Source: JASMHC01 sp964453855 (lineage in GTDB: Bacteria; Pseudomonadota; Alphaproteobacteria; Rhodobacterales; Rhodobacteraceae). From it: a DNA stretch of 64,000 nt. A model generated the notes under the pieces. The model was given only the letters and a program-made list of their open reading frames with translations. It was not told the DNA's origin and searched no databases. Positions 36,515 through 45,255 of the stretch are shown here, piece by piece; within the stretch, counting starts at the first letter, position 1; each line of letters starts with the position of its first letter. The DNA lies in the NCBI GenBank assembly GCA_964453855.1, contig CAYVRN010000005.1, positions 1 through 64,000 on the forward strand, in the 5' to 3' direction. Both the position numbers and the translations under genes were made by a program.

Positions 36515-37125
36515 CGTTTGAGCCCGCGCCCGAAACGGTCTCGCTTGAGATCGTCGGGATGGTGCATGACGGCGGCGACACTGTCGTTCTTTTGGCGCCT
36601 CAGGAAAAAGCCTTCTGGACGGATTTTTCGGCCTCTTCCGACTATTCAGATGGGGGGGCTGATCCGCTGGATCGGTATTCCAAGCGCATCATCCGTAAGT
36701 TGGCCGAAGATTGGGGTGGTCAGGCGGTCTTTCCTTCCGATGGGCCACCCTACCCCCCGTTCATCGCCTGGGCGCTGGACAGTGACGAAGCGTGGTCGTC
36801 TCCGGTTGGGCTGCTCGTTCACAAACGCCAGGGACTTTGGCTTAGCTTTCGCGGAGCGGTGCGCATCCCCCGCCTGCTAACATTGCCTGAACCTGCCAGA
36901 AGCCCGTGTAGCTACTGCATAGGCCCCTGCATTACCGCCTGCCCTGTCATGGCTTTTGCAGGCGGCAGCTATGACGTGGCAGCCTGCAAAGCCCATCTGG
37001 AAACACCGGAAGGGGCGGAGTGTTATCAAGGCTGCAAAGTACGTCGCGCTTGCCCGATCAGCCAAAGCTATGGCAGGCTAGAAGCGCAATCCGAATTTCA
37101 CATGAAAGCGTTCCACCCGAAATGA
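36511..37125 (+). CDS. Ferredoxin-like iron-sulfur protein
   Basis: A 204-residue protein. CSYCIGPCITACPVM gives a Cx2Cx3Cx3CP cluster motif at about residues 129-142, and CYQGCKVRRACPIS a second Cys group at about 167-179; both would suit [4Fe-4S] clusters. The first 120 residues show no known fold. Translationally coupled by ATGA overlaps to the hydroxylase upstream and to sixA downstream. A TTG-started longer frame is rejected in favour of the coupled ATG. Confidence 0.8.
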   Translation: MTFEPAPETVSLEIVGMVHDGGDTVVLLAPQEKAFWTDFSASSDYSDGGADPLDRYSKRIIRKLAEDWGGQAVFPSDGPPYPPFIAWALDSDEAWSSPVGLLVHKRQGLWLSFRGAVRIPRLLTLPEPARSPCSYCIGPCITACPVMAFAGGSYDVAACKAHLETPEGAECYQGCKVRRACPISQSYGRLEAQSEFHMKAFHPK

Positions 37126-37610
37126 GCAAAAGACTGATTTTGATGCGTCATGCCAAATCCGACTGGACCCACGGGCTAGAGGATCATGAGCGCCCCCTAA
37201 ACGAACGCGGCTGGCAGGCAGCCAAGCTGATGGGCAACTGGTTAAAGCTGAACGAGTACATTCCTGATGAGGTATTGTGTTCGACGGCGACCAGAACCCG
37301 TGAAACGCTGGAGCGACTGAAACTGGATATTGAGGCCAGCTATAGCGACACCCTGTATCTGGCCGAACCTGCGCAGCTGTTGCACGCGGTCAAATCGGCA
37401 AAGGGGCAAACGCTTTTGGTGATCGCCCACAATCCAGGCATTGCCTATTTCGCCGAGCAAATGGCTGCTACGCCACCCGATCACCCGAAATTTGCCAGCC
37501 ACCCGACCTGCGCAACAACCGTGTTGGATTTCGATGTTGAGGGTTGGGCAGACACGGCCCCAGGAAGTGGGCGCGTGGTGGACTTTATCGTGCCTCGGGA
37601 TTTGGAATGA
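37122..37610 (+). CDS. SixA-type histidine phosphatase
   Basis: A 162-residue phosphohistidine-phosphatase-family protein: LILMRHAKSDW (catalytic His in RHA), ERPLNERGWQAA, CSTATRTRETLE and the second His in VIAHNPG. SixA in E. coli removes phosphate from Hpt or NPr phosphohistidines. ATG overlaps the ferredoxin-like stop; a terminator follows 30 bases after the TGA. Confidence 0.88.
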   Translation: MSKRLILMRHAKSDWTHGLEDHERPLNERGWQAAKLMGNWLKLNEYIPDEVLCSTATRTRETLERLKLDIEASYSDTLYLAEPAQLLHAVKSAKGQTLLVIAHNPGIAYFAEQMAATPPDHPKFASHPTCATTVLDFDVEGWADTAPGSGRVVDFIVPRDLE

Positions 37611-37640
37611 CTTGAACGAAACTTGAGTTTCAAAAGCAAA

Positions 37641-37663
37641 GGGGCGCCGAAGCGCCCCTTTTT
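37641..37663. terminator. Terminator between sixA and aapP (probably bidirectional)
   Basis: GGGGCGC-CGAA-GCGCCCC (37641-37647 with 37652-37658) followed by TTTTT on the plus strand; on the minus strand the same stem is followed by TTTGCTTTTG, so it can also end the aapJQMP transcript. Confidence 0.9.
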
Positions 37664-37682
37664 AGTCTGATAGACGTGATTA

Positions 37683-38453
37683 TCAGTGGCCTAAAATCTG
37701 GCTCAGGAACAGTTTGGTCCGTTCGTTCTGCGGGTTGTTGAAGAACTCTTCGGGTTCGTTCTGTTCCACAATCTGGCCTGCATCCATGAAAATCACGCGG
37801 TTTGCGACCTGTCGGGCAAAGCCCATTTCGTGGGTTACGCAAAGCATGGTCATGCCCTCTTCGGCCAGTTCTACCATGGTATCCAGAACCTCTTTGATCA
37901 TCTCGGGGTCAAGCGCCGAGGTTGGTTCGTCGAAAAGCATGATGCGAGGTTGCATGCAAAGCGAACGGGCAATCGCCACACGCTGCTGCTGACCACCCGA
38001 AAGCTGGCCGGGGTACTTATCGGCCTGCTCTGGAATTTTCACCTTTTCCAGGAAGTGCATCGCCAGTTCTTCCGCTTCCTTCTTGGGTGTCTTACGAACC
38101 CAGATCGGAGCCAAGGTGCAGTTTTCCAGAATGGTCAGGTGCGGGAACAGGTTGAAGTGCTGGAACACCATTCCAACCTCGGAGCGGATCGTGTCTATGT
38201 TTTTGATGTCCGACGACAACAAAGTGCCATCAACAGTGATCGACCCCTGCTGGTGCTCTTCCAGCGCGTTAATGCAGCGGATCAGAGTTGATTTACCCGA
38301 ACCTGATGGACCCGCGATGACGATCCGTTCACCGCTATAGACGGTCAGGTCGATGTCACGCAGGACGTGGAACGCTCCGTACCACTTGTTCATGTTTTGG
38401 ATTTGGATTGCCACCTTATCCGAGACAGCCATTTGTTGAGCTTGTTCAGTCAT
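37683..38453 (-). CDS. aapP: General L-amino-acid ABC transporter ATP-binding protein
   Basis: A 256-residue polar-amino-acid ABC ATPase: Walker A GPSGSGKSTLI, Q-loop VFQHFNLFPH, signature LSGGQQQRVAIARSL, Walker B RIMLFDEPTSALDPE, THEMGFAR switch. Last gene of the aapJQMP operon, 15 bases after aapM. Confidence 0.95.
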   Translation of the reverse strand: MTEQAQQMAVSDKVAIQIQNMNKWYGAFHVLRDIDLTVYSGERIVIAGPSGSGKSTLIRCINALEEHQQGSITVDGTLLSSDIKNIDTIRSEVGMVFQHFNLFPHLTILENCTLAPIWVRKTPKKEAEELAMHFLEKVKIPEQADKYPGQLSGGQQQRVAIARSLCMQPRIMLFDEPTSALDPEMIKEVLDTMVELAEEGMTMLCVTHEMGFARQVANRVIFMDAGQIVEQNEPEEFFNNPQNERTKLFLSQILGH

Positions 38454-38468
38454 TGGTCCAAGCCTTTC

Positions 38469-39758
38469 TTAACGATGATCGGTGCGGAGCTGACGCTCCA
38501 GCCATTGTGAATATTTCGAGATCGAGAAACAGACGATGAAGAACAGTAGGACAGCAAAGCCCCAAAGCTCCCAGTAGACTCCGTTCCATTCTGTCGAGGC
38601 GAGGATCGGGCCACGGATCATGCCGACAAGGTCGAACATGGAAATGACCGAAACCAGCGTGGTGTCTTTGAACAGACCCACCGCCACGTTCACGATACCC
38701 GGGATCGAGATCTTAAGTGCCTGAGGCAGGATGATATGCTGCATCGACTGCGCGTAATCCAAACCCAAGCTATCCGCCGCCTCGTACTGACCCTTTGGAA
38801 GTGCGGCCAGCGCACCCCGGATCACCTCGGCGATATAGGCCGAGCTGAACATCGTGATCATGATGATCACGCGTAGGATCAGGTCAAGGTTGCTTCCCGG
38901 AGGGAAGAAGTAGCTGAGAACCACGTTGGCCACGAACAGTAGGGTGATCAGTGGCACACCGCGAATGAACTCGATGAAGACGACGCAGATCCATTTGATG
39001 ATCGGCATGCTTGACTGACGACCCAGCGCCAGTGCGATGCCGATCGGCAATGAGAGCGAAACACAGACCACGCCAAGGATCATATTCAGCATAAAGCCGC
39101 CTAAATCACGTGACGGGATTTGTTCAAGGGCCATAAAGCCTTGCATCGAGGCGGTGACAAAGCCGCCCAACCACCAAACGATCACAGCCGAGATCAGGCC
39201 GCCTAAAGCACCCATGGCAAAGCTGTTGTGCTCTAGACGCGAGAAAGCGATGTACCCTGCAACGAAGCCAATCAGAACCATGACCGGAGACATGATCGTG
39301 CCGCCCCAGATCAGCCAGAAACCGATAAACGGAAACAGGCCCGTGAAATACAGCATCTTACGCGGCATTTTCTGGAACAGAACCGGCGCGACGGCCACCA
39401 GCAATAGGACAAACGCTAGCGAAATGCGCCAGTATTGATCCGGTGGGTACTTGAACCCGAACAGAAGCTGGTTCCAGCGCTCGGTTAGGACCGAGAAACA
39501 GCCCCCGACGGCGCCATCAAGTACTTCGCGGCATTCCTTCAGTGACGAGGTTGTCCAGACGCCGCCGAACAGCCACGGCAGGAAGCCGGAAAGGATTTGA
39601 TAGATCACATAAAGCGACAGCAGTGTAAGGATGGTGTTGCTGACGGACGAGAACAGGTTCTCGCGAAGCCATTTGATCGCCCCTGTCTCTGCCACAGGTG
39701 GCGGAGATTCGGGCAACATTTCGGTCCGCACAAAGGCGATGTTATCAGTTCTGCTCAT
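38469..39758 (-). CDS. aapM: General L-amino-acid ABC transporter permease AapM
   Basis: A 429-residue permease with about 9 helices, longer than simple HisM-type proteins because of an extra N-terminal membrane region, as in Rhizobium AapM. The cytoplasmic EAA loop is in the C-terminal part (EAADSLGLDYAQSMQHIILPQA). One base separates it from aapQ. Confidence 0.93.
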   Translation of the reverse strand: MSRTDNIAFVRTEMLPESPPPVAETGAIKWLRENLFSSVSNTILTLLSLYVIYQILSGFLPWLFGGVWTTSSLKECREVLDGAVGGCFSVLTERWNQLLFGFKYPPDQYWRISLAFVLLLVAVAPVLFQKMPRKMLYFTGLFPFIGFWLIWGGTIMSPVMVLIGFVAGYIAFSRLEHNSFAMGALGGLISAVIVWWLGGFVTASMQGFMALEQIPSRDLGGFMLNMILGVVCVSLSLPIGIALALGRQSSMPIIKWICVVFIEFIRGVPLITLLFVANVVLSYFFPPGSNLDLILRVIIMITMFSSAYIAEVIRGALAALPKGQYEAADSLGLDYAQSMQHIILPQALKISIPGIVNVAVGLFKDTTLVSVISMFDLVGMIRGPILASTEWNGVYWELWGFAVLLFFIVCFSISKYSQWLERQLRTDHR

Positions 39759-39759
39759 A

Positions 39760-40989
39760 TCACCGCTCCTTCAACGCTATGCTTTTGTTGTAGGCGTTCA
39801 TGATCGCCGAGATCGACAACGAGATTGTCAGGTAGAACGCCATCAGCAGAAGCACGGATTCAATCGCGCGCCCTGTCTGGTTCAGCGTAATGCCACCCAA
39901 AGTTCCCGTCAGGTCCATGTAGCCAACCGCAATCGCCAGAGAAGAGTTTTTGGTCAGGTTCAGGAAGTGGGAAATCAGTGGCGGGATGATCACCCGCAGG
40001 GCCTGCGGCAGGATCACAAGGTTCATGATCCGGTTCGGACGAAGCCCCAGTGAAGCGGCAGCTTCGGTCTGGCCCTTGCTAACCGACAGGATACCCGCAC
40101 GGACGTTTTCGGCAATGAAAGCCGCCGTATAAATGGACAAAGCGAAAGTCAGCGCGATGAACGAGTTACGTGCGAAGATACCGCCAGAGAAGTTGAATCC
40201 CTTCAACTCGGGTATTTCCCAGCTTAGGCCCATAACGAAACACGCAATGATCAACGGGCCAAACCACACGCCCAATGTCCAATACCATGTGGTCGGACGA
40301 ACACCCGTCGCCTCTTGGGTCTTGGTTGCATTTCTGGAAATCGTGCGGGCCCCGAAAAAACCGGCAATCAACAGTGCTATGACGATCAGCCAGCCAGTGG
40401 CGCCAGTTGCCCACTCTGCTGCGAAATAGGGTCTTGGCAGATAAAAGCCCCGCCCCGTAAACGCGAAGAGATCAAACAGCATGGAAGCTTCGGCATTCGC
40501 CCCGCGGAAATCCCGCGGTTGCGGAAGGACCGCAATAAAGACCGCCATAATGATCAGGATCCAGATCAAAACGGGTACGTTGCGGAAGATTTCCACGTAA
40601 ACCGACATCAATTTTGAAACAATCCAGTTGTTCGACAGGCGCAGAACGCCGACGACCACGCCGATGATTGTCGCAAAGAAACAGCCCACGACTGCAACGA
40701 GCAGGGTGTTCAGAACCCCCACAACGGATGCACGCCAGTGGCTGGATGTTTTATCGTATTCGACCAAACGCTGGTTAATGTCGTAACCAGCCGGATCGCC
40801 AAGGAATTTGTAGGATATATTCAGTCCAGCGGCCTGAAGGTTCTTAACAAGGTTATAACCAAGGTAAGAAAAGGCTGCGATCAGCAGCAAAAGGGCGATG
40901 AATTGAAATGTGTAGGATCGGTAGCGCTTGTCATTGATCAGCATCGACAAGCGGAACGACTCCGAGTGTGCGTCGGATAACGTCGCCAT
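39760..40989 (-). CDS. aapQ: General L-amino-acid ABC transporter permease AapQ
   Basis: A 409-residue permease, partner of AapM, with about eight helices and the EAA loop EAAASLGLRPNRIMNLVILPQA. AGVLNTLLVAVVGCFFATIIG-type helices start the ABC permease domain after an extended N-terminal part. Start set at MATLSDAHS, preceded by GAGGGG; five extra residues would follow from a start at 41004. Confidence 0.93.
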   Translation of the reverse strand: MATLSDAHSESFRLSMLINDKRYRSYTFQFIALLLLIAAFSYLGYNLVKNLQAAGLNISYKFLGDPAGYDINQRLVEYDKTSSHWRASVVGVLNTLLVAVVGCFFATIIGVVVGVLRLSNNWIVSKLMSVYVEIFRNVPVLIWILIIMAVFIAVLPQPRDFRGANAEASMLFDLFAFTGRGFYLPRPYFAAEWATGATGWLIVIALLIAGFFGARTISRNATKTQEATGVRPTTWYWTLGVWFGPLIIACFVMGLSWEIPELKGFNFSGGIFARNSFIALTFALSIYTAAFIAENVRAGILSVSKGQTEAAASLGLRPNRIMNLVILPQALRVIIPPLISHFLNLTKNSSLAIAVGYMDLTGTLGGITLNQTGRAIESVLLLMAFYLTISLSISAIMNAYNKSIALKER

Positions 40990-41077
40990 TGGGGGTCCCC
41001 TCACAAGTCCATCAGCACCGTTTGGCGATTTGCACGCTCTTGAAGGCTGACGGGTTTACTGTTGGTAGATGGAGAAA

Positions 41078-41098
41078 GGGCGCGGCAATACCGCGCCC
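41078..41098 (-). terminator. Hairpin between aapJ and aapQ (attenuating terminator)
   Basis: On the minus strand GGGCGCGG-TATTG-CCGCGCCC followed by TTTCTCC. Such stems after the binding-protein gene commonly let aapJ mRNA accumulate above the permease genes by partial termination or 3' stabilisation. Confidence 0.75.
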
Positions 41099-41114
41099 TT
41101 TGCAATCGTAAAAC

Positions 41115-42131
41115 TTAGCGGAACGGAGGCGAGTACAGCAGACCGCCATCAGACCACTGAGCGTTATAGCCACGCTCTGCACCGATTGCGGTGTCTGGAC
41201 CGATGTTCGCGTCGAAGATTTCACCGTAGTTACCACCTACAGCAATCGCGCGCTTCGCCCATTCTGCGTCAAGACCAAGCATTTCGCCCAGAGTACCTTC
41301 GGTACCCAACAGACGCTTGATTTCGGCGTTCTTGGTTTCGCCAGCGATCGTGTCGAGGTTCGCCGAGGTTACACCAATTTCTTCCGCAGTGATCAGAGCG
41401 TTCAGAGTCCAGCGGACTACGTCACCCCAGTCGTTGTCGCCGTGGCGGACAAGCGGACCAAGAGGCTCTTTCGAGACGATTTCAGGCAGAACGACGTGGT
41501 CGCCTGGGTTCTCGAATGCAGCGCGTGTTGCCAGCAGACCCGAACGGTCGGTGGTGTAAACGTCACAAGCACCTTCCAGATACAGAGGCTGTGCTTCCGC
41601 GTTAGTTTCGATTGGAACCGGCTCGTAGCTCATGCCGTTAGCTGCAAAGTAGTCAGCCAGGTTCAGCTCGGTTGTGGTACCGGTCTGGATACAAACAGTT
41701 GCGCCGTCGAGCTCTAGTGCCGAGGTTACGCCCAGATCAGCAGGAACCATGAAGCCCTGACCGTCGTAGTAGTTAACGCCGGTGAATTCGAACTTCAGGT
41801 CAACGTCGCGTGAGAAAGTCCAAGTGGTGTTACGCGCCAGCATGTCGATCTCGCCAGAAGCAAGAGCGGTGAAGCGGGTTTTACCAGTGGTTGGAACGAA
41901 CTCAACCGCGTTGCCGTCGCCCAGAACAGCAGCTGCAACCGCGCGGCAAACCGCAACGTCAAAGCCCTGCCATTCGCCGTTTGCGTCTGGCGCGGCGAAG
42001 CCCACAAGACCGGTGGTCACACCACAGTTCAGAACGCCACGTGCTTTGACGTCATCCATGGTGCCCGCAGACGCCATGCCAGCGGCAAGACCAGCTACGG
42101 TAAGTGCGCCAAGAGTTAAGGATTTTTTCAT
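41115..42131 (-). CDS. aapJ: General L-amino-acid ABC transporter substrate-binding protein
   Basis: A 338-residue periplasmic protein. Signal peptide of about 22 residues (LTLGALTVAGLAAGMASA), then the AapJ/BztA-type binding domain: VLNCGVTTGLVGFAAPD, GFDVAVCRAVAAAV, RFTALASGEIDMLARNTTWT, GACDVYTTDRSGL. Broad L-amino-acid uptake. GAGGTAAAT precedes the ATG. Confidence 0.95.
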   Translation of the reverse strand: MKKSLTLGALTVAGLAAGMASAGTMDDVKARGVLNCGVTTGLVGFAAPDANGEWQGFDVAVCRAVAAAVLGDGNAVEFVPTTGKTRFTALASGEIDMLARNTTWTFSRDVDLKFEFTGVNYYDGQGFMVPADLGVTSALELDGATVCIQTGTTTELNLADYFAANGMSYEPVPIETNAEAQPLYLEGACDVYTTDRSGLLATRAAFENPGDHVVLPEIVSKEPLGPLVRHGDNDWGDVVRWTLNALITAEEIGVTSANLDTIAGETKNAEIKRLLGTEGTLGEMLGLDAEWAKRAIAVGGNYGEIFDANIGPDTAIGAERGYNAQWSDGGLLYSPPFR

Positions 42132-42290
42132 ATTTACCTCTTCCTGATTGACCGCCTTGAAGACAAGACGGCTTTAGACCCTGCTTAATGCATGGCCATT
42201 CGTTGGTTTTTCTGAGATCTCCCCTCTCAGTAGCGACTAGTTTGGTCGCAATCGGAACCTAAGGTCAAGCCTTGAGTGTACCGTATCCCA

Positions 42291-42310
42291 CCAAAGTTGA
42301 CCTTTGGTCA
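42291..42310. promoter_or_regulatory. Overlapping palindromes upstream of aapJ
   Basis: CCAAAG-N5-CTTTGG (42291-42307) and TGACC-TTT-GGTCA (42298-42310) overlap in the 209-base gap between aapJ and the ATP12 gene. It lies about 160 bases before the aapJ ATG and 31 bases beyond the ATP12 stop, so an operator for the aap promoter is the natural reading; the regulator is unknown. Confidence 0.45.
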
Positions 42311-42340
42311 TTCAAATATTTACTCAGGAAAATTAAATTT

Positions 42341-43048
42341 TCAGCGACTTAGCTTATAAAAACGACTGGCATGTAAAAACTCGGCCAGCTTTTTACGGGC
42401 AATTTCAGTGGCTTCATCATCCTCGCCCCATTGCTCAATCTGCCACAGTTCGTCGATTCGCGACAGTTGCCACATCCGTTCAGGTGCATGCACACCGTCG
42501 ATTGTGGCAAATCCTATGATCAATGACCCCGAAATTCCGACAAGATCGTGAAATGCCGTCAGCTCAAAGGGGCTCATCGCCTTAACCCTTTGCCGTAGTT
42601 TCTCTAGAGCATCCGCCGCCTGGGGAGCGTGTAAAACTCCCACGCGTGTTTCTAGTCGGGAGCCCAGTGCGTTCGCGGCCCAATCCAACAGCGGATCCCA
42701 TGCCTCGGCTTGGCGAGCAGCCAACTCGATCGGGCTGTTTGCCCGATAGCACAGCAAATCTGCATCTCCGTAGTCCGCAACCATATCGGCGACCTCGGTA
42801 AACTGATGTGCCACCTTGTCTATTGCCGCATTTGCAGATCGGGTCACTGGCATGGTCAAAGGTTGGATGGCTTCTTGCTGCGCGTCCCACTCGGTGGCAA
42901 TCGCTTCGGCCATTCGCTGTGTCGGCACGACCAGCCCCGCTTTGGCGGGTGTTTTCACGGCCCGACCATCCAGAAGTACAGTGTACCCACCATCCGTTTC
43001 CGTCGCCTTCGCCTCTTTCCAAAAGCGTTTAGCTGCCCATCCGCTCAT
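42341..43048 (-). CDS. ATP12-family F1-ATPase assembly chaperone
   Basis: A 235-residue protein: WAAKRFWKEA, YTVLLDGRAVKTPAKAGL and LLDWAANALGSRLETRVGV match ATP12, the chaperone that in mitochondria holds F1 alpha subunits. Role in bacteria inferred. Its ATG overlaps the HAD gene's stop (ATGA), fixing the start at 43048. Confidence 0.9.
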   Translation of the reverse strand: MSGWAAKRFWKEAKATETDGGYTVLLDGRAVKTPAKAGLVVPTQRMAEAIATEWDAQQEAIQPLTMPVTRSANAAIDKVAHQFTEVADMVADYGDADLLCYRANSPIELAARQAEAWDPLLDWAANALGSRLETRVGVLHAPQAADALEKLRQRVKAMSPFELTAFHDLVGISGSLIIGFATIDGVHAPERMWQLSRIDELWQIEQWGEDDEATEIARKKLAEFLHASRFYKLSR

Positions 43049-43728
43049 AGTCCTGTTCCCCAAAGACCGTTCAAGTAATCCGGCAATTCATCCATTTGCC
43101 CAAGAATATGATCCGCAGACGTCAAACGGCTGCGGTCATGATAGCCCCAATCGACCCCCAATGCATGGAACCCAGCCGCTTTGGCCATATCCATGTCAAA
43201 GCTGGTATCGCCGATCATTACCGCATTCACTGCGTCCACGCCCGTTTCCCGCAAGGCTGTTTCGAGCATAGAGGGGTGCGGCTTCGACGGGTGGTCGTCC
43301 GCTGTCTGGTGAGTGATAAAATACGAGCCGATATTGTGGCTGGCATATGCGTGATCCAAGCCGCGTCGGGCCTTTCCAGTCGCAACGCCCATCAACAGAA
43401 AGTCCTCTTTGGCAAGCCTATCCAGAGTTTTTCGCACGCCTGCATAAAGAGGCGCGGCGCCTTCGCCACCCTTTTCGGCGCGCAAGGTGATGAAACACTG
43501 TTTGTAAAGCTCTGCCCCTTCGCGGACCTCTTTCGGAGAAAGATGCGGCACCAGCGTTGCCACAGCTTTTTCCAGTGACAATCCGACAATCGACAAAACC
43601 TGTTCCCGATCCAGCGGCGGCAAGCCCATCTGCGCAAAAGCCCTGCGCATCGCTTCGACAATAAAGTCCTGACTGTCGATCAGGGTCCCGTCCATGTCGA
43701 ACATCACAAGCCGTAGCGTCTGGCTCAT
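43045..43728 (-). CDS. HAD-IA hydrolase (phosphoglycolate-phosphatase-like)
   Basis: A 227-residue HAD phosphatase: FDMDGTLIDSQ (motif I, catalytic Asp), VATGKARRGLD (motif II Thr), K in SKPHPSMLETALR (motif III) and MIGDTSFDMDMAKAAG (motif IV). Cap domain at about 15-85. May remove 2-phosphoglycolate or damaged metabolites. One-base overlap with rluC stop (TGATG). Confidence 0.88.
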   Translation of the reverse strand: MSQTLRLVMFDMDGTLIDSQDFIVEAMRRAFAQMGLPPLDREQVLSIVGLSLEKAVATLVPHLSPKEVREGAELYKQCFITLRAEKGGEGAAPLYAGVRKTLDRLAKEDFLLMGVATGKARRGLDHAYASHNIGSYFITHQTADDHPSKPHPSMLETALRETGVDAVNAVMIGDTSFDMDMAKAAGFHALGVDWGYHDRSRLTSADHILGQMDELPDYLNGLWGTGL

Positions 43729-44774
43729 CAGTGCAGGTCCTCGAACGGATCGTCCGCGGCAAGGTCTTCAGTCCAACCCAGCGTTTCCCAGCTGCGCGCC
43801 ATGTGTTCAGGCAAGGAGGCGGTGACAGTGAGAACATGCCCAGTCACCGGATGCATGAATGTCATCGAACGGGCGTGCAGATGCAGTTTGCGGGAAATTT
43901 CTCCGCCGATCTGAGCCCCCCAACCGTCACCCATGTTTTCCTGACCAGAGCCACCATATTTGCCATCACCGATAATCGGGTGGCCAATTTCAGCCATATG
44001 CGCGCGCAATTGGTGCGTCCGACCCGTGATCGGCTCAAGCGCCACCCAAGCGGCACGGCTAGCCACGCGATACAGCGTTGCGTAAAGCGTGTGCGCCCGT
44101 TTGGCACCAGGTGTTCTGGCGACCTCGGCGGGATGGATCGCCTGCATCTTTTCACCCTCGCCTTTGGCACCGTGACCGGGCGCTTTGACAAGACCGAAAC
44201 GGATTTCACCAAGATACGGTTTGGGAACACCCGCGACCAATGCCCAATAAATCTTACGGGTTTCCTTGTGGCGCATCGCGGCAGTCAGCCCCTGAGCTGC
44301 CTCGCGTGTACGGGCCAGCAGCAAAACGCCGGAAGTGTCTTTATCAAGGCGGTGGACCAAGCGTGGCTTGTCCTCATAATCACCCTGCAACGCTTCGCTT
44401 AGGCCATCTATATGGCGCGTCTGCTTGCTGCCACCCTGCGTCGGAAGGCCGGGGGGTTTGTTCAAGGCAATGATGTGATCATCCTGATAGATCACCAAGG
44501 AGCGCATCAACTTGGCGTCTGCCTGGCTGACCTTGGATGGTTCTGCAGTCCTTGGCGCAGAGCCGGGCTCGGGAAGTGGCGGGATGCGTACAGATTGCCC
44601 TGTGTTGATCCGAGTCGAGGCTTTCACCCGACCACCATCAACGCGTATCTCGCCCTTGCGGCACATCTTTTCGATCCGACCTTGCGGAACATGTGGGAAC
44701 AACCGTTTCAGCCAGCGGTCTAGTCGCTGATCATTGTCGGCAGGTCCAACCGTGATTGTTTGAACGCGGCTCAT
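43728..44774 (-). CDS. rluC: RluA-family 23S rRNA pseudouridine synthase
   Basis: A 348-residue enzyme: N-terminal S4 RNA-binding domain (RLDRWLKRLFP, MCRKGEIRVDGGRV), then the RluA catalytic core with RLDKDTSGVLLLAR (catalytic Asp) and GRTHQLRAHMAEIGHPIIGD. Probably modifies 23S rRNA; the RluC-type assignment (955/2504/2580) is inferred from the S4-containing form. ATGA overlap with crcB. Confidence 0.88.
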   Translation of the reverse strand: MSRVQTITVGPADNDQRLDRWLKRLFPHVPQGRIEKMCRKGEIRVDGGRVKASTRINTGQSVRIPPLPEPGSAPRTAEPSKVSQADAKLMRSLVIYQDDHIIALNKPPGLPTQGGSKQTRHIDGLSEALQGDYEDKPRLVHRLDKDTSGVLLLARTREAAQGLTAAMRHKETRKIYWALVAGVPKPYLGEIRFGLVKAPGHGAKGEGEKMQAIHPAEVARTPGAKRAHTLYATLYRVASRAAWVALEPITGRTHQLRAHMAEIGHPIIGDGKYGGSGQENMGDGWGAQIGGEISRKLHLHARSMTFMHPVTGHVLTVTASLPEHMARSWETLGWTEDLAADDPFEDLH

Positions 44775-45148
44775 GACAGGATACTCCTTGCGAGGGTCGC
44801 ACCTATAAACAGAGCAGCAATAGATAGCCCGACCGAGACAGTTACATAAAGCGCTACGGCACCCATTTCACCACGCTCGTACAGTGTGACGGCATCCAAC
44901 GAAAAGGCAGAAAAGGTGGTGAACCCGCCCAAAACGCCAGTCATCAGAAAAGGAGCAAAACGGTTACCGTTGATATGAGACAACAAAACAACGATGACCC
45001 CCATAAGGAACGACCCAAGGATATTGACCGTCAGCGTTCCCCAGGGAAACCCATGACCCAGCAGCCGCACGGCTGCTATACCAGCCAGATAGCGAAGAGA
45101 GGCGCCAATCGCGCCGCCGAGAGCAACAGGGATAAGAGTTGAGGTCAT
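44771..45148 (-). CDS. crcB: Fluoride channel CrcB/Fluc
   Basis: A 125-residue four-helix protein: GGAIGASLRYLAG, FPWGTLTVNILGSFLMG and GVLGGFTTFSAFSLD, which contain the pore Asn and the Phe box residues of fluoride channels. First gene of the crcB-rluC-gph-ATP12 run. I found no fluoride riboswitch pattern in front of it. Confidence 0.93.
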   Translation of the reverse strand: MTSTLIPVALGGAIGASLRYLAGIAAVRLLGHGFPWGTLTVNILGSFLMGVIVVLLSHINGNRFAPFLMTGVLGGFTTFSAFSLDAVTLYERGEMGAVALYVTVSVGLSIAALFIGATLARSILS

Positions 45149-45196
45149 GGCGCGTCTCTCTCAGCGACGGCGCGGCTTGTCAAGAGACAGGCAACG

Positions 45197-45226
45197 GGGG
45201 GCGCTGCCCCCGTCACCTTCGGTGAC
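45197..45226. terminator. Tandem hairpins between the dehydrogenase gene and crcB
   Basis: GGGGGC-GCT-GCCCCC (45197-45211) and GTCACC-TTC-GGTGAC (45212-45226) lie back to back after the stop of the beta-hydroxyacid dehydrogenase (minus strand). No long T-run is adjacent, so rho-independent termination is likely but not certain. Confidence 0.5.
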
Positions 45227-45233
45227 TCCCCCG

Positions 45234-45255
45234 GAGTATTTTGGGAAAGATGAAA
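45234..45255 (+). repeat. Gene-end repeat, copy 3 (GAGTATTTT-type)
   Basis: Starts GAGTATTTTGGG and ends AAGATGAAA, 19 of 22 bases identical to the element at 10255-10276 (reverse strand). As there, it sits directly at a stop codon and next to hairpins. Confidence 0.6.

Noticed and set aside
45149..45255. Possible fluoride riboswitch before crcB.
   Set aside because: The hairpins lie on the far side beside the dehydrogenase stop and do not show the conserved fluoride-aptamer bases I know.
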